Source of the DNA: Glandiceps talaboti
Taxonomy: Eukaryota > Hemichordata > Enteropneusta > Spengelidae
NCBI RefSeq assembly: GCF_964340395.1
Contig: NC_135562.1
Location: 23,716,173 to 23,780,172 of the forward strand
Length of the DNA stretch: 64,000 nt
Direction of reading: 5' to 3'
This document shows, in pieces, positions 46,960 to 59,249 of the stretch (positions are counted from its first letter, which is position 1; each line of letters opens with the position of its first letter). The translations under genes and the position numbers were made by a program. Under the pieces are notes generated by a model. That model did not search any database. It saw only the letters and a program-made list of their open reading frames with translations, and was not told where the DNA came from.

Positions 46960-49074
46960 CTAAATGAAATAATAAGTCTGTCACCACCTGAATCCATTTG
47001 AAAGTGATTCAAACTCAATGCAGTAATTAAGTCAAAACAGGTTTGTGATCTATAAGAAAACTCAGCAATGGATTTGAATTGATTAACTTTTATTTTTGCA
47101 TCAGTTTCAAACTAATTTACAAAATGCACTTTGAATTGGATCAAACCAATTAAAGTGTATGTGGGGACAGGAGATCACAGTTCAGTTCAATTTGAAATTG
47201 ATTTAAAGTTGTACATGGTGATAGGACTAAATAATAATATACAGGCTAGTATATTTATCATCAAAATTAGGATAGTAGTGAAGGCCGGTAGACAGACAAA
47301 GTATATTTATCATCAAAATTAGGATAGTAGTGAAGGCCGGTATACAGGCAAAGTCTCTTTATTATTAAAATTGTTGTCTAAAAGAAAAATCAGTTGTGTC
47401 TTTTTTTCAAATTCACTGATATTTTTCTTTCATTTCAAACTTGATGGAATGATCCCTCAAAATGTAATTATATTATAATGTAAGCCACATATGTATATGA
47501 GGAGTGCAAAAGTATGTCAGAATTCTGTTCTGTTCATGACATACATTTAGTATACATTGTACTATTGTCAATGCATAAATAATGTACATGTATCCATCAT
47601 TTGATTTCCTTTACAATTTGTTTACCATAGTTTAGATTATACATGTATATAAGGGTTGGTAGGCAAAGCTTAGCTGTCTATTGTTAAGGGTTGGTAGGCA
47701 AAACTTAGTTGTCTATTGTTAAGGGTTGGTAGGCAAAGCTTAGTTGTCTATTGTTAAAGGGTTGGTCTTATCATATTGGTTTGCATGTAACTAGATCATA
47801 TGCATACAATACATGTAGATTAAATTTTATATTATCACAGTAACTTTAGACCCTGAGTGTAAGGTCTATGCAGGAACTGAGTGTTTTCTTGTTGTTACTA
47901 GTGATTATCTAATATTTGCTTGAAAGGAGATCAGTGTAGCCTTGTAATCCCTTTAATTGATAACATGATTGGTTGAATGACAAGCATACAAACATATCTT
48001 TTGTATTTATGTATGAGGTCATTCAATGTACATGTATCATGCCTATCAATTGCTGATGTGTATTTAACAACAATTATACAAAGTCATTTTATTTTATTTA
48101 TTTCATGAAAATCCATTGGCTTTGAAATCTACTAACAATTTTGGGACATTCTCATTTGTTATTTTATTATTTAAAAGACAATTTTAATGTGTTATTCACA
48201 CAATGGTACACTACTACAATGCAGAGTTAGCGCTAGCGCTCGCCACAGTCGCAAAATGCGAATAAAATTCCTAATTGGTGAAAAAAAATGATAACGTTGC
48301 CATGGTGGCGATTGTATAATTTGGTGCTGTCAATAGAAGTTTTCGGAGCCTCGTCCACCCTATTTGCGATCGTATCATTCTACGGTCATTCCAGTGGTCA
48401 CTTTTTTATAATGCGTTCCCTGGAATGTGTTCTCGCCAAAATTAAATTAGCGCCAAAATCCGAGTACGGTCTTTTCCAATTTGATACACACGAGATGTAC
48501 AGATGTACACGAAATACATTACAAATGTTTACAAATTACATGCACACTGTACATGACATTCTTCCGCACATTGCATACACGTACACACAGCTTGTACTTC
48601 CAAACTCTCACAATAACATTTATATGCAACAATATTGTACATGTACACAGTGCTTTAATGTTATCTTTCTGGGCTTTCGATTTTCCATGGTAATCACACT
48701 CTGGAAATATACATGTATGCACCCCGGCCCTTCTCAGGCCGTACAGAGAACAGTACACTATGGACACAGCACTGCAGTACACAAACTAAGTTCCAACTTC
48801 CATGACATGAATGACACTGTTAACTTTCAACTTGACAGAGACACGTTTGATAAAATTTTAAATTGCTGAAGAGAACTGTTAACTTGGTATACATTGTACA
48901 CCTAGAGATTCGTTTATTCTTCAAGTTCAACGATGCCTTAAAAATTATGTGTGTGAACCATGCTCACGCAACCTCTGTTTGAGGTTGCTTGGAAACATTG
49001 CTTTTACTATTAGCACTGCTTAATTAAATTGTCTATGATTAAAACATGAAGTTCATTCATATGCTACAAAGAGT
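46959..49074 (+). other. ERICH3: ERICH3 intron 1, middle part
   Basis: Contains a ~52-bp duplication at 47248-47350 ('tcatcaaaattaggatagta' twice) and three units of about 36 bp at 47653-47765 ('gggttggtaggcaaagctta'). A 193-codon frame at 48288-48869 has no recognisable domain and is not called as a gene. GTACAT-type dyads are frequent. Confidence 0.55.
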
Positions 49075-49800
49075 CTTTTTTGGGTTAAAAAGTGTGATTT
49101 TAAGTAAAAAAAACTTAATCTCAAAAATGACTCAGCAGATCGGTCTGAAATTTGGTGGGAATATTTTCAGGCATACTTAGATTAATCCCATTAGTGATAT
49201 GCAAATTAGGTGTAAAAATGTGAATTTTTGGTCAGAAACTTATATGTCAAAAAGTACTCGGGTCAATGAGACTGAAACTTTATGAGATGTTTTGGAAAGT
49301 GTTATTCTGCAGATTTTCTCCAAAACAGTTTGTCAAAATTGGCCCTAGCAACCATGACCACCCCTTAGCAACAACCATTCAATAGTATATTTTGCTCATA
49401 TAACATCATCATCTAGTAGGCAAGTGAGTAAACTTTCAAAAATTGTATGCAAATATGCCTAGCAACAAGACCACACCCATAGCAACAGCCAAATGATCAC
49501 CTATATTGCAAAGATAAGTGGAGATTAATAGACAAATGAATACATATTCAAAAAATCAACAAGACCACGCCCATAGCGTATATTGCAAAGATAACAAAAA
49601 ATGTATGCAGATATGTTTAGCAACAAGACCATTTTTATAGCAACAGTGTATATTGCAAAGATAATGACAGGGGTTGGATAGGCAACTGGATAGTCATTCA
49701 GCAAATAAACACCTATAAAGTGTTCGTAAGCATTTTTTTAAAAAATATACAGTTGTGCTACAATGCCATTGACACTATTTTTTCAGCTTGTTTTGAGGCA
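49075..49800 (+). mobile_element. TAGCAC repeat family, copy D
   Basis: 5'-truncated: it lacks the hairpin and microsatellite. It contains the 'cagatcggtctgaaatttgg' paragraph and three degenerate 'cctagcaacaagaccac' subrepeats. It ends with 'acagttgtgctacaatgcc' and 'actattttt'. Confidence 0.82.
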
Positions 49801-50154
49801 ATGAAAGTTGAGTCAATAGACAATTGGATTGATCCTATTTTTTCATTCTACGACATTTAACGCAAGCTCTGACTCAACTCCCAGAACACACTGTGCTTTC
49901 CAACCATGTGACTTTGTTATGAAGTGATCATGTTTACAATCAGAAATATGATGTCAGCTGCTATAGCAATCTAGGCATATCAATAACATTCACATAGGTG
50001 GAGATCCTTGGAAACTGAGTATTTTATTAGTGTTTTTCATGTTCTCTTTGTTTGTTTTTAAATACTACCCGTTCCAAATGAATTTCCACAGGGTTAAAGT
50101 ACTCGGGCAGCGATCGCTGGCCAGGTGAGGCCCTTAGATCTGTAACATACCTTG

Positions 50155-50315
50155 TTGACTTCACAGGCCATACTGCAAAGATACATGTAACAACAGGGTT
50201 GGATAGGCAACTGGATAGTCATTCAGCAAATGAATGCCTATACCTTGGGCATGACTCACCATGTGGATAAACATTTTAAAACATTACAGTTGTGCTACAA
50301 CACCATTGGCGCTAT
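50155..50315 (+). mobile_element. TAGCAC repeat family, 3'-end fragment
   Basis: Only the last 160 bases of the family: 'gggttggataggcaactgg', 'agtcattcagcaaatgaa', then 'acagttgtgctacaacacc' and 'attggcgctatt'. Confidence 0.82.
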
Positions 50316-50591
50316 TTGTTTTTTTCTGTATATGGGTTTCTAGTTCAGGTACATGTAGTTGTTTTCTGTTGTTTTCCATATGGTCTCTGTGTTACTGTTT
50401 TATTCTCACCAGATGTTCAGCCATTACAAATTGGAAGAACAGTTTTCTATTGTCTTTACAAGTAGATATCAGTTTCTGCATCCACTATTTCTTGCAAGAC
50501 TTCACAAATTTCTTGATTTTATTATTTTTCCTTGAATACTTAAAAAATGAAAAACTAGGTGGGATCGGGTAACCGGAACCAAACAATTTTT

Positions 50592-51480
50592 TAGCTCCGC
50601 TATCAGCGAAAGCTGACAGCATAAGTTTTAGACCTAGTACCTTTCCCTTGTCCATTGGAAGACGCTAGCACTCTGCATCTCTTTCATTGAGATTGAAAAA
50701 TTTGCAGACAAGACCTTTTCAGTTATGATTAGCAAAATATTTATTTTTGCCGAGATTAGTAAGTCTACAATTCCGATTTTCACGATGTCTCTTGCCATGT
50801 CACATTCAGCTTTTAACACTTGACTAAATTTAGTCCACCTTGCATACGAAATGCTAGTCCTGCTTGCAGACGGGCACTGGTCTATATTACTGACACTACC
50901 CTCAACATCGAAGGGGCGACTTGTTCTGTGTGCTTGTGCAAGCAGGACTAACGAAATATGTGCACCAGCAGATCCATAGACTATTAAATTAAAATATCAG
51001 ACAATGTTATGTCTACTACAAGTTGAATGTTGTTGACAATTATGGACGGTGTTTTTGGTAAATTTGTTAGAAAATTGAAATTCGAATTGCCTCAAAATTA
51101 TTTTAGATCCCTAGTTTATTTCATTCATCATTAAAATTTTCCAAGGTTAAAGCTGTAAGACACTGGAATTATTTATAGCCAACCTCAAAAATCCTTTTTC
51201 TTTTTTTTTGTGTGCATTTCCCAGTCATTTTGTGTAATTTTCATATTAAAACAGATTTTTTGTAAAATGTAATATAATATAAAAGTACAATATTTTACCA
51301 ACTTTCTGTGTGAAATGTGTTTTATAGTGAGTCATCATATGAAACCACTAACCACTTTATTACATCACTAAAATAAAACTGCACAGTGAAGAGCTGAACA
51401 ACTGAACCACTTGTACACGTTACCAAAAAAAACCCCCAAAAAACAGCAGAGCTATTCTGACTGATAGGTCACTTGTTTTA
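50592..51480 (+). mobile_element. AGCTCC repeat family, short copy
   Basis: T-run then TAGCTCCGCTATCAGCGAAA with its hairpin partner GCTGACAGC. About 0.9 kb later CAGCAGAGCTATTC forms the inverted match to the tip, followed by 'gataggtcacttgttt'. The last 470 bases match 14050-14500. No coding sequence. Confidence 0.72.
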
Positions 51481-51677
51481 CACCTTACAAGTGGACTGGG
51501 ATATTGAAAAGTGAAGTAGAATGACAAATTCGTGATGTAGATGTAGACAGGTTATTTTGTCTCAGAATACTTGATTTTAAACAAATATTCACCATAGTGT
51601 AATTAGTATTCAACATTCGTATTAGAAAATGATAATAATATGAAGATGAGTTCTAGACTTACTTTTTTTTAAAGACT

Positions 51678-51790
51678 AACAGCTCAGGTTTGATATTATC
51701 ACGCTAACAGCTCAGGTTTGATATTATCACGCTAACAGCTCAGGTTTGATATTATCACGCTAACAGCTCAGGTTTGATATTATCACACTA
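51678..51790 (+). repeat. 28-bp tandem repeat, four units
   Basis: Four copies of 'gctaacagctcaggtttg' + 'atattatcac' with almost no divergence. Confidence 0.93.
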
Positions 51791-51937
51791 TCGGTTTACA
51801 TGTAGAACAAGTCGTATTTGTCAGCTTATGCGGATGTGATTAGATTTCAATGATTTCAGTATAGTTGTAAAGAAAATTGCATGAACTACATGTTGTATAG
51901 GTGCTAGTGTATTTCAACTATTTTTTTATTATTAGCA

Positions 51938-52895
51938 CAACTGAACACTAACTTTGGTTCAGTCATGCTTATGGCATGGTGTGGTGTCTGGCTATCTGTG
52001 TGTATGTGTGTGTAAACGACTTAATGTCAAAAACTGCTTGATCGATTGCCATGATATTTGGTAGGAAAATTACCATTGGTGTCTAGTTGGGAAATTGTTC
52101 AAATCAAAATGATTTTACAATGGGTGTGTGTGTGTGATTTGGGTCATAAAATGTGATTTTTGGTCAAAAAACTTAAACTCAAAAAATACAGGGCAGATCG
52201 GTCTGAAATAATGTTCATAGGGATGTTTAGATTAAGAATTGTTCATGACATGATGATCCCATCAGTTATATGCAAATTAGGTATAAAAATGTGTATTTTG
52301 GTAAAAAAATCTTTAATTCCAAAATTACCAAGCAGACTAGGCTAAAATTTAATGCATCCGGGTATGTGAAGATGAAGCTGTATTCACCATGTGATAATAC
52401 CATCAGCAATATGCAAATTAGGTCGAAAAATGTCAATTTTGGTCAAAAACGTATATCCCTTGAAACTACATGTACATGGTGAATGGGGTTGAAATTTGGT
52501 GAGGATGTAATTGTTTCGGGAGGTGTTATTCTGCAGTTATTGTTGAAAAACATTATGATTCAAATTACAAACATTATGATCCAAGTGGCCCTAGCAATGA
52601 TGACCATGATCTTAGCAACAGTAAAATCATGATACATATTACAAAGATAACGACAGGGATGGGTATGTAAATGAACACAGATTCAAAATATGTATGCAAA
52701 TATACCTAGCAACAGGACCATGCCCATAGCAACATCTTAATGATGGTTTATATTGCAAAGGTGAAAACTGGGAAGGGCAGGCAAGTTAATAAAGATTCCA
52801 AAAATGTATGCAAATATGCCTAGCAACAAGATCATGCCCAGAGCAACAGTTAAATACAGTTGTGCTACAAAGCCATGGGCACAATTTTTTTATGC
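51938..52895 (+). mobile_element. TAGCAC repeat family, copy E
   Basis: A near full-length copy: TATTAGCACAACTGAAC with a weakened hairpin partner, a short TG-rich tract, 'aaactgcttgatcgattgcc', all three 'atgcaaattagg' paragraphs, two 'ctagcaac' subrepeats, and the end 'cagttgtgctacaaagcc'. It preserves the undisturbed 'tgtcaattttgg' site that the DIRS element split in copy A. Confidence 0.85.
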
Positions 52896-53374
52896 TTACA
52901 ACATATTAGAATGAAATATTGCACTCCACTCCATATCGCAGGTTTATTAGTATTACATATTTCGTACATTTGTATTTGAATAGCTTTTTCAGTTACAACT
53001 TGCATGTATACATGTACATTGGGTACATTTATTGTAATTTGTAGTTAACAACTGTTTACTATAATTGTATTTGTTATCCAAAGCAAGGTTTCAATAGAAA
53101 ACAGTCAAAATATTGTATCTAAATTTAGAGACATGCTACAGTACTGTGTAATTCCTAAAATCACTATAATAGTTTGATTTAAAAGTTCTAGATATATACA
53201 TTTTGTAATTTATCTTTCCCTAAAATAGTCTAAATGAGATATGATTGCTGTCGCTATGACAATGTCCCAGAATGCCTTAATCACATGCAGGATGTCATCT
53301 ACATATTGTATGTGGTGAGGTCAAAGGTCATATGAGCATCAGTCCCTATTGTGCATGTTTTACAAAAAACAGTT
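52896..53374 (+). other. ERICH3: ERICH3 intron 1, unique sequence
   Basis: AT-rich, no element ends or frames that I can support. Confidence 0.5.
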
Positions 53375-54121
53375 GTTGCTATGGGAACCTTGCTTTGGAG
53401 TTGGAAAGAGGAAGAGATAAGATAATTGGTTTGAGATGATGTGAATTTAAGTACATGTAATTGATACTCATTAGTGTTAGCTGTTTTGCTAAACCAGTAG
53501 CTTGTTATTTGCCACGTACAGTATATCACATACATGTATCATTTCTACTGTCTACAATGTAAGTATATATACTACAACTACTTTACTTTAGACATTCTAT
53601 TTTGTAAAATATTGATTTCTATGCATATTATACAAATCACGAGCACACATAATACAGCTTGTTGTTTGGAAATGGAAAAAAGTAATATTAATATAGTCAA
53701 CAAGTATTGCTAAAGTGGTTGTCGTGAAGTTTGCGATGGATTAACATTAAAATCAGTTCTTATTCTCGTCAGTGCAAAATGCAATGACATGTACTGTAGT
53801 TGTTGCTATGGTAAATTCACATGTATGCAATGGTATTATACTACTAATATAGAATTCAGACATGTAATTGATTCTTTACTCGTTCAATATACAAAAAAAT
53901 GTATATACACACGTATATATACATGTATTGATGGAAAAAGCTACATGTATGATCATTGTTACCATAGCTACAATGACATATAAGAATCCATTCTTGTTGC
54001 TTTGTAAAAGCTTCATTTGAATATTGATATTTTTTCTCATTAATTTTATCTCTTGTTGATGCCTTGTTACCATAACAACCAAATGAGTATTTTTTATTAT
54101 CAATAGTTGGGAGTGTATATA
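53375..54121 (+). promoter_or_regulatory. Cluster of RFX X-box-like motifs and TATA-like site
   Basis: Four sequences resemble the X-box GTTRCC-AT-RGYAAC: GTTGCTATGGGAAC (53375-53388), GTTGCTATGGTAAA (53802-53815), GTTACCATAGCTAC (53958-53971) and GTTACCATAACAAC (54066-54079). A TATATA lies at 54116-54121, 74 bp before the ATG at 54195. RFX factors drive ciliary genes through such sites. Similar strings also occur elsewhere in the window, so this is suggestive only. Confidence 0.35.
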
Positions 54122-54194
54122 TTCAAGTGTAGATTTGATGTAAGATCATTTATTTATTAGTTAGCAGAGTATATCAGCCACAGCTGCTACTGTA

Positions 54195-54355
54195 ATGGCT
54201 CCATATCAGACACAGCAATTGAAACCAATGGAATCATTTCCTATTTATTGGAAAGAGGTAAAAGAGCCGACAATTGAAGAGAAGAAAATAGAAAAGAAGA
54301 CAGCGATATTGAGAGAAGCTAGATGGAATGGTAGAATGAGTTTATGCATACCTGG
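54195..54355 (+). CDS. ERICH3: Candidate alternative first exon of ERICH3
   Basis: ATG at 54195 opens 53 codons rich in Lys and Glu (for example YWKEVKEPTIEEKKIEKKTA), ending SLCIPG. A GTATAA donor at 54356 leaves two bases, so it joins in frame with the exon at 59250 (Gly-Pro-Leu-Ala-Ser-Tyr). The same stretch cannot be an internal exon after 45328, because that frame meets a TAA before the ATG. TATATA at 54116-54121 and X-box-like motifs lie upstream. The protein sequence itself is not recognised. It could instead be a chance frame, and the donor is weak. Confidence 0.35.
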
Positions 54356-54524
54356 GTATAACATCTCATACTGTTTTTACTTTTTAATAGTCGTTCAGCA
54401 ATTTGGTAGAATTTCTTTTATATGTAGATGTTTGTTTAGCTATGGTTTCACTACAGCAATATGTTACATGTACATGTATTGCATGTTTAAAGTGTTTTAT
54501 TTTATATATTTATGATCTATTTGA

Positions 54525-55160
54525 TCAATTGTATCAATTGTAATTTGGCTCTGTCTGCCAAATCATTCTCTGCATACCCATGTTTTGTAATTTGGCTCTG
54601 TCTGCCAAATCATTCTCTGCATACCCATGTTTTGTGATTTGAATTATTGCATCCTGATTTATCTTTGAGAGTTTGTACAATATTAACTGTAATATTATCA
54701 GAGAATTCAGATATGAAATATTTCTATGTTTGTAAAGTAATACAGATAGTGACGAGATTATTAATACACATAGTGACTAGATTATTAATACACATAGTGA
54801 CTAGATTATTAATACAGATAGTGACTAGATTATTAATACACATAGTGACTAGATTATTAATACACATAGTGACTAGATTATTAATACAGATAGTGACTAG
54901 ATTATTAATACAGATAGTGACTAGATTATTAATACAGATAGTGACTAGATTATTAATACACATAGTGACTAGATTATTAATACACATAGTGACTAGATTA
55001 TTAATACACATAGTGACTAGATTATTAATACACATAGTGACTAGATTATTTATACACATAGTGACGAGATTATTAATACACATAGTGACGAGATTATTAA
55101 TACACATAGTGACTAGATTATTAATACAGATAGTGACTAGATTATTTATACAGATAGTGA
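54525..55160 (+). repeat. 50-bp duplication and 24-bp minisatellite
   Basis: First, two units of about 50 bp with 'gtaatttggctctgtctgcc' (54539-54640); ATTTGGC and GCCAAAT in it form a short hairpin. Then about 18 units of 24 bp, 'tagtgactagattattaata' + 'caca' or 'caga', from 54748 to 55160. The array runs straight into the microsatellite of a TAGCAC copy. Confidence 0.93.
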
Positions 55161-55164
55161 CTTG

Positions 55165-56249
55165 TTTGTGTGTGTGTGTCTGTCTGTCTGTCAGTCTGTG
55201 TGTGTGTGTGTGTGTGTGTAAACAACTTAAAGTCAAAAACTGCTAGACCGATTGCTTTGATATTTGGTGGTCATGTTACTTCTGGTGTCTAGTTGGGAAA
55301 TTGTTCAAATGAAAATGATTGCATCAGAAATGTGGGTTTTGGGTCAAAAAATGTGATTATTGGTAAAAAAAACCCACTTAAACTCCAAAAGTACTGGGGA
55401 GATTGGCATGAAATTTGATGGGAACATTCTTATATGTGAGTAAACTAAGATTTGTTTATGACATGATGATTCCCATAGTAATATGCAAATTAGGGCTAAA
55501 AATGTGTCTTTTTGGTCAAAAACCTATAATTCCAAAACTTCTCAGCAGATTGGGCTGAAATTTAATAGGGATGCACCTGTGGGTGTATAGATGAAGAAAT
55601 ATTAAGCATATAATGATCTCATCAGTAATATGCAAATTAGGTGTAAAAATGTGAATTTTGGTCAAAAATTTATATCTCAAAAAGTACTTGGGTCAGTGAG
55701 ACAGAAACTTGGTGAGATGTTTCTAGATGTGTTATTTTGTAGATTTTCTTCAAAATCTTTTGACACAATTGACCCTAGCAACCATGACCACGCCCTTAGC
55801 AACAACTGAATGGCAGTATATTTTGCTCAAATAACAACATCATCTGGTAGGCAAGTGAGTAAACATTCAAAAAATGTATGCAAATATCCCTAGCAACCAT
55901 GACCACACCCATAGTAACAGCAAAACGGTCGTGTATTTCACAAAGGTAACAACAGGGATCAATAGACAATTGAGCAAACATTCAAAAAATGTATGTAAAT
56001 TTGCCTAGCAACAAGACCACGCCTATAGCAACAACCAAATAATCATGTATATAGTAAAGAAGATAACAAGATTTGAAAGACAATTGAAACATTCAAAAAA
56101 TGTATGCAAATGTGCATAACAACAAGACCACGCCCATAGCACTAGCCAAATGATCACATATATTGCGAAGATAACAACAGGGATTAATAGACAATTGAAT
56201 AAACATTAAAAGATATGTAAATTTGCATAGCAACAAGACCACGCTGCCG
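55165..56249 (+). mobile_element. TAGCAC repeat family, copy F
   Basis: It begins at the (TG)n(TCTG)n tract; the 5' hairpin is missing. All middle paragraphs and at least three 'tgcctagcaacaagaccac' subrepeats are present. The normal 3' end is replaced by the 151-bp repeats starting at 56250. Confidence 0.82.
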
Positions 56250-57130
56250 AGCAGCCATTTTGTTTGCAAATTTCCCTGTCTAAAGCCATAACTCAGGCAT
56301 GCTTGAACAGATCTCATTCAAAGTTGGTATTAGGACAGTGTCCTATGACATACATGTGCATATTCATTGTTGCCATGATACAATCCAATATGGCCGCCGA
56401 GCAGCCATTTTGTTTGTGAATTTTCCATGTCCAAAGCCATAACTCAGAAATGCTTGAACAGATCTCATTCAAAGTTGGTATTAGGACAGTGTCCTATGAC
56501 ATACATGTGCATATTCATTGTTGTTGTGATATGATCCAATATGGCCGCCTGGCAGCCATTTTGTTTTCAATTTTTCTATGTCCAAAGCCATAACTCAGAC
56601 ATGCTTGAACAGATCTCATTCAAAGTTGGTATTAGGACAGTGTTCCATGACATATATGTGCATATTGATTGTTGTTGTGATACGATCCGATATGGCTGCC
56701 TTGCAGCCATTTTGTTTGTGAATTTTCCATGTCCAAAGCCATAACTCAGACATGCTTGAACTGATCTCAATCAAAGTTGGTATTAGGACAGTGTCCTATG
56801 ACATACATGTGCATATTCATTGTTGTTGTGATCTGATCTAATATGGCCGCCTGGCAGCCATTTTGTTTGCAATTTTTCTATGTCCAAAACCATAACTCAG
56901 ACATACTTGAACAGATATCATTCAAAGTTTGTATTAGGACAGTGTCCTATGACATACATGTGCATATTCATTGTTGTTGTGATACGATCTAATATGGCCG
57001 CCTGGCAGCCATTTTGTTTGCAATTTTTCTATATCCAAAGCCATAACTCAGACATACTTGAACAGATATCATTCAAAGTTTGTATTAGGACAGTGTTCTA
57101 TGACATCCATGTGCATATCAATTTTCGTCG
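56250..57130 (+). repeat. 151-bp tandem repeat, six units
   Basis: 'gcagccattttgtttg' occurs at 56251, 56401, 56552, 56703, 56854 and 57005. Each unit also carries 'aagccataactcagacatgc', 'ttaggacagtgtcctatgac' and 'aatatggccgcc'. Confidence 0.95.
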
Positions 57131-57309
57131 TGATACAATCCCCCATACCCGACCCATCCTTTATTGTTGTAGGCATGTTCCATGTCCAACAAGCAGACAC
57201 AACATATCTAAATCTGTTTGATTTAGGTTCACAAGTTTTGTTGCGTGATCAGAGTAGTGATAATTCCTTAAAACCGGTCCAATCATAGCTGGGACTATGT
57301 CATTATCAA

Positions 57310-58515
57310 TGACTTGTTGGATATATACTTTATAGCTATAGAATAGACTAGAATGTCAGTCATATTTATAGTAACTGTCTACTTGGATATATACTTTATA
57401 GCTATAGAATAGACCAGAATGTCAGTCATATTTATAGTAACTGTCTATTTGGATATATACTTTATAGCTATAGATTAGACCAGAATGTCAGTCATATTTA
57501 TAGTAACTGTCTATTTGGATATATACTTTATAGCTATAGAATAGACCAGAATGTCAGTCATATTTATAGTAACTGTCTATTTGGATATATACTTTATAGC
57601 TATAGAATAGACTAGAATGTCAGTCATATTTATAGTAACTGTCTATTTGGATATATACTTTATAGCCATAGAATAGACTAGTATGTCAGTCATATTTATA
57701 GTAACTGTCTATTTGGATATATACTGTATAGCTATAGAATAGACCAGAATGTCAGTCATATTTATAGTAACTGTCTATTTGGATATATACTTTATAGCTA
57801 CATGTATAGAATAGACCAGAATGTCAGTCATATTTATTGTAACTGTCTATTTGGATATATACTTTATAGCTACATGTATAGAATAGACTAGAATGTCAGT
57901 CATATTTATAGTAACTCTGGATGTATATTTTATAGCTATAGAATAGACTAGAATATAGCAGTCATATTTATAGTAACTCTGGATGTATACTGTATAGCCG
58001 TAGAATAGACCAGAATATGTCAGTCATGTTTATAGTAACTGTCTATTTGGATATATACTTTATAGCTATAGAATAGACTAGTATGTCAGTCATATTTATT
58101 GTAACTGTCTATTTGGATATATACTTTATAGCTATAGAATAGACCAGAATGTCAGTCATATTTATTGTAACTGTCTATTTGGATATATACTTTATAGCTA
58201 TAGAATAGACTAGTATGTCAGTCATATTTATAGTAACTGTCTATTTGGATATATACTTTATAGCTATAGAATAGACCAGAATGTCAGTCATATTTATAGT
58301 AACTCTGGATGTATATTTTATAGCTATAGAATAGACTAGAATATGTCAGTCATATTTATAGTAACTCTGGATGTATACTGTATAGCCGTAGAATAGACCA
58401 GAATACGTCAGTCATATTTATAGTAACTGTCTATTTGGATATATACTGTATAGCCGTAGAATAGACCAGAATACGTCAGTCATATTTATAGTAACTCTGT
58501 CTATTTGGATATATA
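57310..58515 (+). repeat. 66-bp minisatellite, about 18 units
   Basis: The unit contains 'ctgtctatttggatatatac', 'tttatagctatagaatagac' and 'cagaatgtcagtcatattta'. Variant units have 'ctacatgtatag' or lack the 'tgtctattt' part. Confidence 0.95.
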
Positions 58516-58711
58516 CATATTATTGATTTATCATTATTAGTACATGTAGCTTCATGTGTTTATTATTGAAGACAGTTGTTAAAAAGATGACAACATAACT
58601 ACATTTTGTACACCATGGAACATTAACATTGCTTACAATGTATTCTATTAAATTTATCTGTTTTTTGGAGAGGAGAAAGTTGGGGATAATGGTGGAAGAG
58701 ATATTGAATTA

Positions 58712-59001
58712 GGGGTTGTCGGTGGCCGAGTGGTTAAACCACTTGCCTCTTACCACTGCGGTCGGGGTTCGAACCCCATTCAGGGTTTGATTAAATTTAC
58801 CACGCTGTAACTGTAAGTAAGAAGAGTGTCGTTCAGTTTTACTCTACCGAACAACGCAGGTTTTCCCGGTTTCCTCCTGCATTAATACTGAACCCATGAG
58901 GGATGGCCCTCACTGGACTTCTTGGGAGACAAGTGTTTATATGCTTAAAGAACTATCCAGTATAAATAAAGATTATTATTATTATTATTGTTATTATTAT
59001 T
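58712..59001 (+). mobile_element. tRNA-derived SINE, plus strand
   Basis: The head resembles a Leu/Ser-type tRNA: A box TGGCCGAGTGG (58723-58733) and B box GGTTCGAACCCC (58766-58777) are intact RNA polymerase III promoter elements. A ~190-base body follows ('ttccggtttcctcctgc'-like, then 'ggatggccctcactgg'), and the tail ends in (ATT)n, similar to the LINE tail at 2220. A minus-strand relative is at 26230-26465. The tail suggests mobilisation by an L2/CR1-like LINE (inference). Confidence 0.9.
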
Positions 59002-59249
59002 AATGTCACTGCAATAAGGTCCTATCTGTTATACACTATAATTATAGTAGATACGACCTTGCCAATTCAGTTATTTTTACATCTTTAAGTTTGAAGGACA
59101 TGTACCTGAGTCCCACTCTCTCAGCAGTACAACATTGTCAAACTTTTCATTTATATGATTGCATTGTGTCAGTACTAGTAAATACTACCGTATGTGAATG
59201 AAATATACATGTATGTAATAATAAAGGAATGTTTGCATTCTACCCACAG

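Noticed and set aside
48288-48869. 193-codon plus-strand frame
   Set aside because: No recognisable domain, no splice or promoter signals I can support, and position inside an ERICH3 intron. Left as unassigned sequence.
54724-55246. Frames with 8-residue repeats on both strands of the 24-bp array
   Set aside because: A consequence of the 24-bp unit having no stop codons; it runs into a simple TG repeat.
58712-58790. A functional tRNA gene
   Set aside because: The tRNA-like head continues into a long body with an ATT tail and has a relative at 26230-26465, so it is a SINE.
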